Source: Micromonosporaceae bacterium KJ-029
GTDB lineage: Bacteria; Actinomycetota; Actinomycetes; Mycobacteriales; Micromonosporaceae
NCBI GenBank assembly: GCA_005402585.1
Contig: BIFP01000068.1
Coordinates: 1-64,000, forward strand
Direction: 5' to 3'
Length of the DNA: 64,000 nt
Made by a program: the position numbers and the translations under genes
Part shown: piece by piece, positions 16,485 to 24,387 of the stretch
Layout: each line of letters opens with the position of its first letter
Numbering within the stretch: the first letter of the stretch is position 1
The notes under the pieces: model-generated
Told to the model about the DNA's origin: nothing
What the model saw: only the letters and a program-made list of their open reading frames with translations
The model's database searches: none

Positions 16485-17273
16485 CTACGACGCCTGGAAT
16501 CCGGCCGCGGTGAGCACGCTGCGGCCGGTGTCGGCGAGGACGTACTCGACGAACGCCCGGGCGGCCGGCTTGTTGGCCGCGTCCTTCAACACGATGATCG
16601 GGTAGTCGTTGATCGCTCCGGCCGACTCGGGAAACTCGATGCCGTCGACGTCGGTTGCGGCGGCCCGCGCGTCGGTGCGGTAGACCAGTGCCGCGTCGAC
16701 CTCGCCCAGCCGCACCTTGGACAGGGCCCCCTTGACGTCCTGTTCGAGAGTGACCGGGGTGAGTGCCACCCCGGCGGCGTCCAGGGCCTTGCGCGCCGCC
16801 GCCCCGCACGGCACCTGTTCGGCGCAGAGGGCAACCTTCACGCCGGGCTTGGTGAGGTCGCTCAGGCCGGTCACCCCGTCCGGGTTCCCCTTGGGTACGG
16901 CGATGACGAGCTGGTTGCGCACGAAGACGGTCGGTTCGCCGTCACCGTTGCCGGCGTCGGTGACCGTCGTCATGTTGACCGGCGCGGCGGAGGCGAACAC
17001 GTCGGCGGGTGCGCCCTGGTTGATCTGTGTCGCCAGGGCGGAGCTGCCGGCGAAGCTGAAGGTCACCTTCACCCCCTGGTGCGCCGCCTCGAAGTCCTGG
17101 CCAATCCGGGTGAACGACTCGGTCAGCGACGCGGCGGCGAACACGGTCAACTCGCCGCTGATCCCGTCGCCGCCCGCCGGTGGGTCGGTGGAGTCGCCGC
17201 CACAACCGGTCAGACCCACCACCGCGAGTACGGTGAACGCGGCCAGGGTGGCGCGGAACCGTGTTGCTCTCAC
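16485..17273 (-). CDS. modA: molybdate-binding lipoprotein
   Basis: A 262-residue extracytoplasmic binding protein. The lipoprotein signal ends in LTGC (Cys24), then ELTVFAAASLTESF, the ModA signature whose serines bind the oxyanion. Ordered before modB and modC. Its GTG overlaps the stop of the upstream regulator by 4 nt. Confidence 0.93.
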   Translation of the reverse strand: MRATRFRATLAAFTVLAVVGLTGCGGDSTDPPAGGDGISGELTVFAAASLTESFTRIGQDFEAAHQGVKVTFSFAGSSALATQINQGAPADVFASAAPVNMTTVTDAGNGDGEPTVFVRNQLVIAVPKGNPDGVTGLSDLTKPGVKVALCAEQVPCGAAARKALDAAGVALTPVTLEQDVKGALSKVRLGEVDAALVYRTDARAAATDVDGIEFPESAGAINDYPIIVLKDAANKPAARAFVEYVLADTGRSVLTAAGFQAS

Positions 17274-17704
17274 GAGTTGGCCCTCCCTCTGCTGCCGACC
17301 GTCGCGGTGGGTTTCTCCACGACGACCGTGGTTGACTTGATCACTGCGACGGCCACCGAACCGACCTCCAGGCCGAGGTGGTCGACCGCCTCGCGGCTCA
17401 TCAGTGACACCAGCCGGAACGGGCCGGCCTGGATGTCCACCTGCGCCATCACCGCGTCCTTGACCACGGCGGTGACGATGCCGCGCAACCGGTTACGCGC
17501 CGAGGATTCGTCCGAGCGGCCGCCCGGGTCAGCGGCCTGCGCGCGGACGAACGCGGCGAGGTCGACGCCATCGATCACCCGGTGGCCGTGCTCGTCGCGG
17601 CCCGCGACGAGCCGCCCGGCGTCCACCCAGCGCCGCATCGTGTCCACGCTGACCCCGAGCAGCTCGGCCGCCTCGCCCATCCGAAACATCGTCACGACGG
17701 CCAT
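17270..17704 (-). CDS. HTH-TOBE regulator (ModE-like) of the mod operon
   Basis: About 144 residues. A MerR/excisionase-like helix-turn-helix (MGEAAELLGVSVDTMRRWVD) at the N-terminus is joined to one TOBE/Mop molybdate-binding domain (NRLRGIVTAVVKDAVMAQVD to the end). This is a one-gene molybdate sensor with a different DNA-binding head from enterobacterial ModE. Starts at 17704 or 17689 are both possible; neither has a clear ribosome site. First gene of the operon, so probably autoregulatory. The 256 bases upstream show no gene. Confidence 0.75.
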   Translation of the reverse strand: MAVVTMFRMGEAAELLGVSVDTMRRWVDAGRLVAGRDEHGHRVIDGVDLAAFVRAQAADPGGRSDESSARNRLRGIVTAVVKDAVMAQVDIQAGPFRLVSLMSREAVDHLGLEVGSVAVAVIKSTTVVVEKPTATVGSRGRANS

Positions 17705-17960
17705 CGTAATGGGCCGCAACTGCGGTCAAGAAGTGGCTGAATGAGTCGCATCTTCGATGGAGTGGTCCGTCTCGGTGGCCGCAACTGCATGCCGTAAACA
17801 TGCCGGCGGGGTTCTTGTTCACTTTCGCGCCGACGACAAGCGCGAGATCCCGGGCGGTGGGGGTGGGGGGTCGGGGTGACACGGGTTACCGGGGCGGGTG
17901 GAACTTCCTGACAGTCGGGGCCGACCAACCTCATGACGTCGACTCTCGAGGGGAAGTTCA

Positions 17961-18454
17961 TGCCCAGCACGTCTGCGCCCAGCCGGCTCGTGCGCCGGGG
18001 CCGTCCTCGCCGTGTTCGCCGCCGGCTGCGGGTCGCCCGACGGGGCGTCGACGACCGAGCCGAACCCGTCTGTGACGGCCTCCGCCTCGGCGCGCACCGC
18101 CGCCGGGGTGGTGGGCGTACGGGATCCCTGGGTGAAGGCCGCCGACGAGGGGATGACCGCGGCGTTCGGCACGCTGGTCAACGAGAGCGACGTCGACGTC
18201 ACGCTGACCGGTTCCGGATCCTGCGCCGCCCGTACAACTACGATGGCGTACCCGCCGCCGACGGCACCGCCGACAGCGGCCTGATCTTCGCGTCGTACCA
18301 GGCCGACATCGCCAAGCAGTTCCTGCCCGTCCAGCGCCGGCTCGCCGAGCGGGACCTGCTCAACGAATGGACCACCCCGATCGGCTCCGCCGTCTTCGCC
18401 GTCCCGCCCGGTTGCCCGGAGGGTGGCTGGGTCGGCCAGCAACTGCTCGACTGA
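17961..18454 (+). pseudogene. PCu(A)C copper chaperone fused by deletion to the tail of an EfeB-type peroxidase
   Basis: The 5' part encodes a lipoprotein signal (LAVFAAGC, after a frame break near 18000) and the start of a PCu(A)C domain (RDPWVKAADEGMTAAFGTL). Near 18225 this breaks into a different frame encoding the last 75 residues of a Dyp-type peroxidase (GLIFASYQADIAKQF, GSAVFAVPPG, VGQQLLD). A deletion has joined two neighbouring genes and removed the end of one and most of the other. Intact actinobacterial loci often carry PCu(A)C-EfeB-CopC in a row, and copC follows here. Confidence 0.8.
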
Positions 18455-18471
18455 CCAGGAGGATGACCGCC

Positions 18472-19092
18472 ATGCCCATCCGGATCCGCCGCCCGTTCAC
18501 CGCGGGTCTCCTCGCCGCCTTGCTGGCCGGGGCGGCACTGCTGCTCGGTCCGGTCTCCCCCGCGTACGCGCACAACGCCCTGCGCAAGGCGACCCCCGCC
18601 CAGGACGCCCGGCTGACCACCCCGCCGGCCGAGATCACCCTGGAGTTCATGCAGAAGCTGAACCCGAAGTTCACCACCATCACGCTCAGCGACGCCGCCG
18701 AGCAGAAGGTGGCCACCAGCGATCCGGAGGTGACCGGCACCAAGGGCACCATCACGGTCGACGCGCCACTGGCCAACGGCACCTACACGGTCGCGTTCCG
18801 GGTCGTCTCCACCGACGGGCACCCGGTGCAGGGGTCGTACCAGTTCACCGTCGCCGATCCCAGCGCGAGTGCCAGCCCGGAGGCGAGCGAGCCGGTGGCG
18901 ACGCCCTCCGCGGCGCCGACCTCCGCCGTGCCGACCTCCGCCGCCGCGACCACCGCCTCGGCCAGCCCAGTCGCGAGCGACTCGACCGACGGCGGGCCTG
19001 GCACGCTGGCGCTGCTTGCCGGCGGCGGGGTACTCGTCCTCCTGGTCGCCGGCGCGGTCGTGTTCATGGTGCGCCGCCGTACCGCCGGCTGA
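18472..19092 (+). CDS. copC: CopC-domain copper resistance protein, membrane anchored
   Basis: A 206-residue secreted protein. The signal peptide ends at AYA-H, so the mature N-terminal His can bind Cu. The CopC beta-barrel spans about residues 33-125 (ARLTTPPAEITLEF, STDGHPVQGSYQF). An Ala/Ser/Pro linker follows, then one C-terminal transmembrane helix and RRR. ATG 18472 has AGGAGG 9 nt upstream; an in-frame ATG 18463 abuts it. It survives behind the broken PCu(A)C-EfeB genes. Confidence 0.9.
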   Translation: MPIRIRRPFTAGLLAALLAGAALLLGPVSPAYAHNALRKATPAQDARLTTPPAEITLEFMQKLNPKFTTITLSDAAEQKVATSDPEVTGTKGTITVDAPLANGTYTVAFRVVSTDGHPVQGSYQFTVADPSASASPEASEPVATPSAAPTSAVPTSAAATTASASPVASDSTDGGPGTLALLAGGGVLVLLVAGAVVFMVRRRTAG

Positions 19093-19165
19093 GCACCCAC
19101 CTTCCCGGGTGAGCCGGCCCGGCGGATCCTGGAAGCCAACGGATCGGCAGGTCCACCGCTAGGAA

Positions 19166-20470
19166 CTACCTCAGCGCGTCCGCCCGGCGGCGGAACAGCA
19201 CTCGTTCGCCGTCGTTGCGGGTCAGGGCGGCGGCCCGGAGGAACTCGTCCCGCGCCTCGTCGGCCCGGTCGAGCCGGGCAAGCAGGTCGCCGCGTACCGC
19301 CGGCAGCTGCGGGTAGGCGCGGAGGGCCCGCTCCTGCGCCAGCGCGTCGACCAGAGCCAGCCCCCGGGCCGGATCACCGGCCAGCCCGACCGCTGCGGCC
19401 CGGTTGAGCAGGACCACCGGGGACGGCTGGACATGGGCGAGGATCTCGTACAGGGCGACGATCCGGGGCCAGTCGGTGTCCTCCGCGCGGGTGGCCCGGG
19501 CATGGCAGGCGGCGATCGCGGCCTGCAGGGTGTAGCGGCCGATCCCCAGCGACTCGGCGCGGGCGAGCGCGGCCAGGCCACGCCGGATGAGCAACCGGTC
19601 CCACAGCCGGCGGTCCTGGTCGAGCAGGGGCACCGGCTGCCCGGCGGCGTCGACCCGGGCCCGCAGGCGGGACGCCTGGATCTCCATCAGGGCCAGCAGG
19701 CCGTGCGGCTCCGGCTCGTCGGGAAGCAGACCGGTGATGAGGCGCCCCAGCCGCAGCGCCTCGTGGCACAGCTCGGCGCGGTACCAGTCCTGACCGCTGG
19801 TCGCCGAGTAGCCCTCGTTGAAGATCAGGTAGACGACCTCCAGCACTGCGGCGAGCCGGTCGGGCAGTTCGGCGGGCGTGGGCAGCTCGAACCGCACGTT
19901 CGCGGCGGCGAGCGCCCGCTTGGCCCGCACGATGCGCTGGGCGGCGGTGGCCTCGGGAACCAGGAAGGCGCGGGCGATCTCCGGTGTGGTCAGGCCGCCG
20001 AGCAGCCGCAGCGTCAGTGCCACCTTCGCCTCGTCGGAGAGCACCGGGTGGGCTGCGGTGAAGACCAGCCGCAGCAGGTCGTCGCCGATGTGGTCGTCCA
20101 GTGCGGCATCCAACTCCGCCTCCGCGTACTCCTGCTGGATCTGCGCGTCCCGGCCGAGCAGCGCGAGCTTGTTCGCGTACCGCTCCTGCCGGCGCAGCAG
20201 GTCGATCGCCCGGTGCTTCGCGGTCGCCAGCAGCCACCGGCCGGGATCGTCGGGTACGCCGGACTCCGGCCAGCGTTCCAGCGCCACCACCAGCGCGTCC
20301 TGCGCCAGTTCCTCGGCCAGCCCGACGTCGCGGACCAGCCGGGCCAGCCGGGCGATCAACCGGGCCGATTCGATTCGCCAGACCGCTTCGACGGCCTGGT
20401 GTGTCGCCTGCGTCGCGCCTTCGGTGGTTGGATCGGTAGCCGCCACGGCTACCGATCCAACCACCGCCAT
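19166..20470 (-). CDS. ECF42-type RNA polymerase sigma factor (DUF6596)
   Basis: A 434-residue protein. Sigma regions 2 and 4 occupy about 1-190 (ELAQDALVVALERWP; LGGLTTPEIARAFLVPEATA). A long C-terminal TPR-like domain (AVLEVVYLIFNEGYSA onward) marks the ECF42/SigI-like group, in which this extension replaces an anti-sigma factor. ATG 20470 overlaps the stop of the YCII gene by 1 nt (TGATG). The DGPF partner is the known hallmark of the group. Confidence 0.92.
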   Translation of the reverse strand: MAVVGSVAVAATDPTTEGATQATHQAVEAVWRIESARLIARLARLVRDVGLAEELAQDALVVALERWPESGVPDDPGRWLLATAKHRAIDLLRRQERYANKLALLGRDAQIQQEYAEAELDAALDDHIGDDLLRLVFTAAHPVLSDEAKVALTLRLLGGLTTPEIARAFLVPEATAAQRIVRAKRALAAANVRFELPTPAELPDRLAAVLEVVYLIFNEGYSATSGQDWYRAELCHEALRLGRLITGLLPDEPEPHGLLALMEIQASRLRARVDAAGQPVPLLDQDRRLWDRLLIRRGLAALARAESLGIGRYTLQAAIAACHARATRAEDTDWPRIVALYEILAHVQPSPVVLLNRAAAVGLAGDPARGLALVDALAQERALRAYPQLPAVRGDLLARLDRADEARDEFLRAAALTRNDGERVLFRRRADALR

Positions 20471-20841
20471 CAGGCGGGTGGCGCGAAGTCCTCCGGTCCG
20501 AACACCTTGCGCACCTCGCTCTCGCCGGTCCAGCCCGGCCACATGTCGCGGTGCAGCTTCATGAACCGCGAGGTCCACTCGACGGCCTCTTCCCTGGTGC
20601 GTACCTCGTAGACCGCGTAGCTGATGATCTCCTTGGCCTCGGCGAACGGGCCGTCGGTGAGGGTCAGATTCCCGCCGGACACGTCGACCCGCCAGCCGGC
20701 CGCGCTCGGCGCGAGCCCGCCCTGGTCGAGCAGGGCACCGGCGGCCGTCGCCTCCTCACCGAGCTTCATGATCGCCTCCATCAGCCCGGGCGGGGCCGGG
20801 GTGTCGGGTCGGGCGGCCTTGAGCAGTGCCAGGTATCGCAT
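20470..20841 (-). CDS. YCII-related (DGPF domain) protein, ECF42 partner
   Basis: 123 residues with MRYLALLKA at the start and LTLTDGPFAEAKEIISY, the DGPF motif, in the middle. A small alpha/beta-barrel protein conserved beside ECF42 sigma factors. Its biochemical role is unknown. Ribosome site AAGGAGCTGA precedes the ATG. Confidence 0.92.
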   Translation of the reverse strand: MRYLALLKAARPDTPAPPGLMEAIMKLGEEATAAGALLDQGGLAPSAAGWRVDVSGGNLTLTDGPFAEAKEIISYAVYEVRTREEAVEWTSRFMKLHRDMWPGWTGESEVRKVFGPEDFAPPA

Positions 20842-20870
20842 GTTCAGCTCCTTCTTGTTCGGGTTGGCAG

Positions 20871-21596
20871 CTATCGGGTTGCGGTGCGGCGGTGGTGCCA
20901 CATGGTCAGCGACCACCATGCCCAGGCCAGCAGGATGGCGGCGGTGAACGCCAGGTTCGTGGCGACGCGCCCACCGCCCGCGGCCATCCCCGCGAACCCG
21001 GCGAGGAACAGCACCCCGGTGGTACGCGAGAACACCGCCCACCCGGGCAGCCCGTCGGCCGCGAAGCGGCGCGCCAGCACGAGGCACGCCGCGGCGAGGC
21101 AGCTGAAGCCGATCGCGCCCGATCCGAAGTGCAGCAGCCCGTGCCAGCTGATGGTGGTCGCGTCCGCCGGTGTGCCGGCCGGGAAACCGAGGGCCGGATC
21201 GGCGCGGAAGATCCCCGCGGCGACCATGCTGGCGCCGTAGGCGATCAGCAGCCGGGGTGCCCAGGTACTACCCGCACCGGGCCCGAGGGCTCGACGCAGG
21301 CCGACCGCGCCCGTGATCACCAACAGGCCGGTCACGATCAGGTTGGTGATCTGGATCCAGCCCAGGTCGCCGTTGGCCAGCAGGCTCCACGCGTGCCGGG
21401 TCAGGTCGAACCCCTCCCGGGTCAGCGCCTGGGCCAGCGACACCACGACGTACGCCGGGCCGGCCAGGGCACCGAGTAGCAGCAGCCGGGCCGGGCCGGG
21501 CTCGGGCCCGCGCGGGCCGTTCTCCGACCGGGACGCCACCCGGCCGGCCTGGTCGGCGTGCGGTTCAGCCGTGCCTGAGTTGCTCCTGCGGGACAT
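20871..21596 (-). CDS. DUF998 membrane protein
   Basis: 241 residues with about six transmembrane helices after a charged 35-residue N-terminus. SWHGLLHFGSGAIGFSCLA is typical of DUF998. First of three co-directed genes (DUF998, DGPF, ECF42 sigma) with a 29-bp gap, so probably in that regulon. Function unknown. Confidence 0.82.
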   Translation of the reverse strand: MSRRSNSGTAEPHADQAGRVASRSENGPRGPEPGPARLLLLGALAGPAYVVVSLAQALTREGFDLTRHAWSLLANGDLGWIQITNLIVTGLLVITGAVGLRRALGPGAGSTWAPRLLIAYGASMVAAGIFRADPALGFPAGTPADATTISWHGLLHFGSGAIGFSCLAAACLVLARRFAADGLPGWAVFSRTTGVLFLAGFAGMAAGGGRVATNLAFTAAILLAWAWWSLTMWHHRRTATR

Positions 21597-21727
21597 CGCC
21601 CGGTCTCCCTTCGCCGTCGGGGCGCGCCGTTCGGCCCCTCTACCGGGAAGCTCGAACGGGAGGACCGGGATTCGACACCACCGCCCAACTTTCTCGCGGG
21701 AATTTCCGGCGGCTCAGCTGACGTACC

Positions 21728-22828
21728 TCAACGCAGCAGCACCGGCCCGGCGCCGATCCGGGTTCGGAACAGCGCGTACGGCTTGCGGCGCAGGTCCTTC
21801 CCGTGGTGGTAGCTGGCCTGCCGGTGCAGCTGGTTGGCGGTGACGTAGAGGTACCCGTCGACCGCCACCGACATGGTGTCGGGCCAGAGCAGCCGCGGGT
21901 CGTGGACCACGGTCTCGTACTCGCCGTCCGGGCGGCGCCGCAGCACCGCGTTCTGCTCGTACGAGGTGAGGTAGACCCGTCCGGCGTCGTCGCTCTCCAG
22001 ACCGTCGGACCCACCGCCTTTGTCGCCCTCGTCGACCACCGTCGCGGCGACGTCGTCCTCGGTGAGCGAGACGTCGGCGAGCGCGTCGGTGGCGACGCTG
22101 TACCAGTGCCGCGAGGCCAGCGGGCAGTAGTAGAGCCGGGAGCCGTCGGCGGAGATGGCGATCCCGTCGGAGCCGATCGTCACCGGCGCCTGTGGTCCGT
22201 CGGCCGGCCGCTGCTGGAACGGGCGCCCCTCCACCACCGGCCGGAAGGTGGCCGGTGACTCCGCCTTGGTGGACGGATGGTCGTGCAGCCGCCGCCAGGA
22301 CGCGCCGGTGGCCAGGTCGACCACGATGATCCCGTTCGGCCCGGCGACGGCCGAGTCGGTGATGTACGCGACCCCGGCGTCGCCGCGCCGCAGGTCGAAC
22401 CGCACGTCGTTGAGGTACGTGGTGGGCAGCGCCACGTCCGGCGGAAAGACGATCACCTGGGCGACGGTGTCGGTGTCCAGGTCGACGCGGACCAGCTTGG
22501 GGCCGCCCGGCCGGGTGGGCTGGAACATCGGGCTACCGGTGTCGAGCACCCAGAGCCGGTCGGCGGGATCGACCACGATGTTCTGCACCGAGACGAACGC
22601 CTCCGGGTCGTCGTCGCTGTCCGGCCGGTTCCACGCCGGATCCGGAAACGGCACCTCACGGCCGTCGCGCAGCTCGACCACCGTGGCCGGTACCTCGTCG
22701 CCCCACTTCGGGAAGTTGACGAAGATCCGACCGGTGTGCGAGACGCTCACCCCGGTCGGCATGGGCCCGGTGAAGGCGTGGACGAGTTCCAGTTCGCCGA
22801 CTGGCTCGGCCGCTACCGGCTCGCTCAT
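21728..22828 (-). CDS. yellow/major royal jelly-like beta-propeller protein
   Basis: A 366-residue protein. RIFVNFPKWGDEVPATVVEL, LWVLDTG and LNDVRFD are characteristic of the yellow/MRJP family, a six-bladed propeller related to gluconolactonase/SMP-30. No signal peptide, so presumably cytoplasmic. ATG 22828 has GGAG 7 nt upstream; the frame is open further 5'. Monocistronic. Substrate unknown. The 282 bases upstream hold only promoter-length sequence. Confidence 0.8.
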   Translation of the reverse strand: MSEPVAAEPVGELELVHAFTGPMPTGVSVSHTGRIFVNFPKWGDEVPATVVELRDGREVPFPDPAWNRPDSDDDPEAFVSVQNIVVDPADRLWVLDTGSPMFQPTRPGGPKLVRVDLDTDTVAQVIVFPPDVALPTTYLNDVRFDLRRGDAGVAYITDSAVAGPNGIIVVDLATGASWRRLHDHPSTKAESPATFRPVVEGRPFQQRPADGPQAPVTIGSDGIAISADGSRLYYCPLASRHWYSVATDALADVSLTEDDVAATVVDEGDKGGGSDGLESDDAGRVYLTSYEQNAVLRRRPDGEYETVVHDPRLLWPDTMSVAVDGYLYVTANQLHRQASYHHGKDLRRKPYALFRTRIGAGPVLLR

Positions 22829-23110
22829 GGGCTGCTCCTGACTCTCGGTGCGGCCCCCGTTCCCCCTGCCGAGCAGCACAAACGTGACGCCGCAACAGAC
22901 GCGCGTCGCATCTCCCGGTCACGCTCCCGGCGCGGTACTGTCTGCGCAGGGCGCCGTCCTGCGCCCAACCTCCGGTTCCGGTGCTCACGCCACCGGCGTG
23001 GCGGAGGCAAAGGGGGTCCGCACCCTCGGGACGCCGGTCAGTGACACCCAGTCCGGCGGGGTGACGCGAGCGTGAGTCGCGCAGCCACCGCCGTGGAGTG
23101 GGAGCATCCG

Positions 23111-23785
23111 ATGACCGTGCAACGATCGTTCAAACGGCTGGTCCGCCTGCGAATGGCCAAGACGGGCGAAAGCTACACCGCGGCGCGCAGCGCGCTGCTG
23201 GCTTCGCGGGACCGCCGGCCTGACGCCGCCGCCGGCCCGACCCTGGCGACCTCGGACGCAATGATCCGACAGCGAACCGGGCGTGGCTGGGAGGAGTGGT
23301 TCGACCTGCTGGACGAGGCGGGGATGGCTGGCCGGTCACACCGGGACGTCGCCCGCTGGGTCGCCGAGCAGCAGGGCGTCGTCCCGCTCGCCTGGGCAGC
23401 CCAGGCGGTTACCGTCAGTTACGAGCGGGCCCGCGGTGGGCGCGCGGTCGGCCAGCAGCCGGACGGATTCGCGGTGAGCGTCTCAAGGACCGTGCCAGTC
23501 TCGGTCGACCAGCTCTTCGACGCCTTCGCCGCAGGCGGCTGGCTGCCCGACGGCCAGATGCGGGAGCGTACGGCCACCAGACCTCGGTCCGCGCGCTTCG
23601 ACTGGCCGGAGGACGGGACCAGGGTCAACGTCACGTTCCAGGCCAAGGGCGAGGCCAAGAGCACGGTGACTGTCCAGCACGTACGCCTGGCCGACGCCGA
23701 CCTGGCCGCCCGTCGCAAGCAGTGGTGGCGCGACCGCCTCACCGGGCTCGCGTCGCAGCTGCGGGACGGTTCCGCCGATGCCTGA
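23111..23785 (+). CDS. DUF4287-like protein with C-terminal SRPBCC-like part
   Basis: 224 residues. The N-terminal half (FKRLVRLRMAKTGESYTAAR; then GWEEWFDLLDEAG and HRDVARWVAEQ) matches the DUF4287-type helical module. The C-terminal half (VSRTVPVSVDQLFDAFA; RVNVTFQAKGEAKSTVTVQH) resembles activator-of-Hsp90/SRPBCC proteins. Soluble. Overlaps the next gene by 8 bp. Confidence 0.7.
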   Translation: MTVQRSFKRLVRLRMAKTGESYTAARSALLASRDRRPDAAAGPTLATSDAMIRQRTGRGWEEWFDLLDEAGMAGRSHRDVARWVAEQQGVVPLAWAAQAVTVSYERARGGRAVGQQPDGFAVSVSRTVPVSVDQLFDAFAAGGWLPDGQMRERTATRPRSARFDWPEDGTRVNVTFQAKGEAKSTVTVQHVRLADADLAARRKQWWRDRLTGLASQLRDGSADA

Positions 23786-24158
23786 CGTCGACCTGGTCAT
23801 CGTTCCGATCGCCACGGTCGTGGCGTTCGTCCTGGGCGCGGTCTACTACCTCGTCCTCGGGAACCGGCTCGTCACAGCGGGCGGCACCGCCGCGACGTCA
23901 CGGTGGAGCCTTCCGGTCGAGGTCCTGCGCTGCCTGGTTCTCGCCGGGGTGGTCGCCGGCCTGGCCGGGGCGGCCGGCGCCGACACCGCACCGAGCGGCC
24001 TGGCCCTGGGGTTGGTGCTGTGGATCGGATTCCCCGCCGTGCTGTCGGCGGGCGCCATCGTCCACGCGAACACGCCGTGGCGGGTCGCGGCGATCCACGC
24101 CGGCGACTGGCTGTGGAAGCTGCTCGCGTTCGGCGCCCTCGTCGGCGGCTGGGCGTAA
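23778..24158 (+). CDS. DUF1761-like small membrane protein
   Basis: 126 residues with four hydrophobic helices: VIVPIATVVAFVLGAVYYLV at the start, LVLAGVVAGLAGAAGA, LALGLVLWIGFPAVLSAGA and WLWKLLAFGALVGGW at the end. The YYLVLGNR motif fits DUF1761. The start lies inside the previous gene, so the two are probably co-translated. Function unknown. Confidence 0.75.
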   Translation: MPDVDLVIVPIATVVAFVLGAVYYLVLGNRLVTAGGTAATSRWSLPVEVLRCLVLAGVVAGLAGAAGADTAPSGLALGLVLWIGFPAVLSAGAIVHANTPWRVAAIHAGDWLWKLLAFGALVGGWA

Positions 24159-24164
24159 CCGGGC

Positions 24165-24299
24165 TTGCATGACGACCTGTTCGCCACCGCCCTGCTTGGC
24201 CAGCAACGGCTGGCCCCGACCCGGTGGAGGTGCCGGCCGCCCACGCCGACGTGCTGGTCGCGCTCGCCGGCCGGGCCGCCGCCGGGATGCGCCGGTGAC
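24165..24299 (+). pseudogene. short gene remnant
   Basis: Two short frames (HDDLFATALLGQQRLA, then in another frame DPVEVPAAHADVLVALAG) ending at TGA 24297-24299 look like the tail of a protein with a frame break. No family is recognised. Confidence 0.2.
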
Positions 24300-24387
24300 C
24301 GGAGTGGCCTCGCAGGCCGAACCAGGCCACTCGATCCCAGTTCCAGCGTGGCCCCTGCCCAACCCCGTGGCGGCACGGCGGTGGTGG

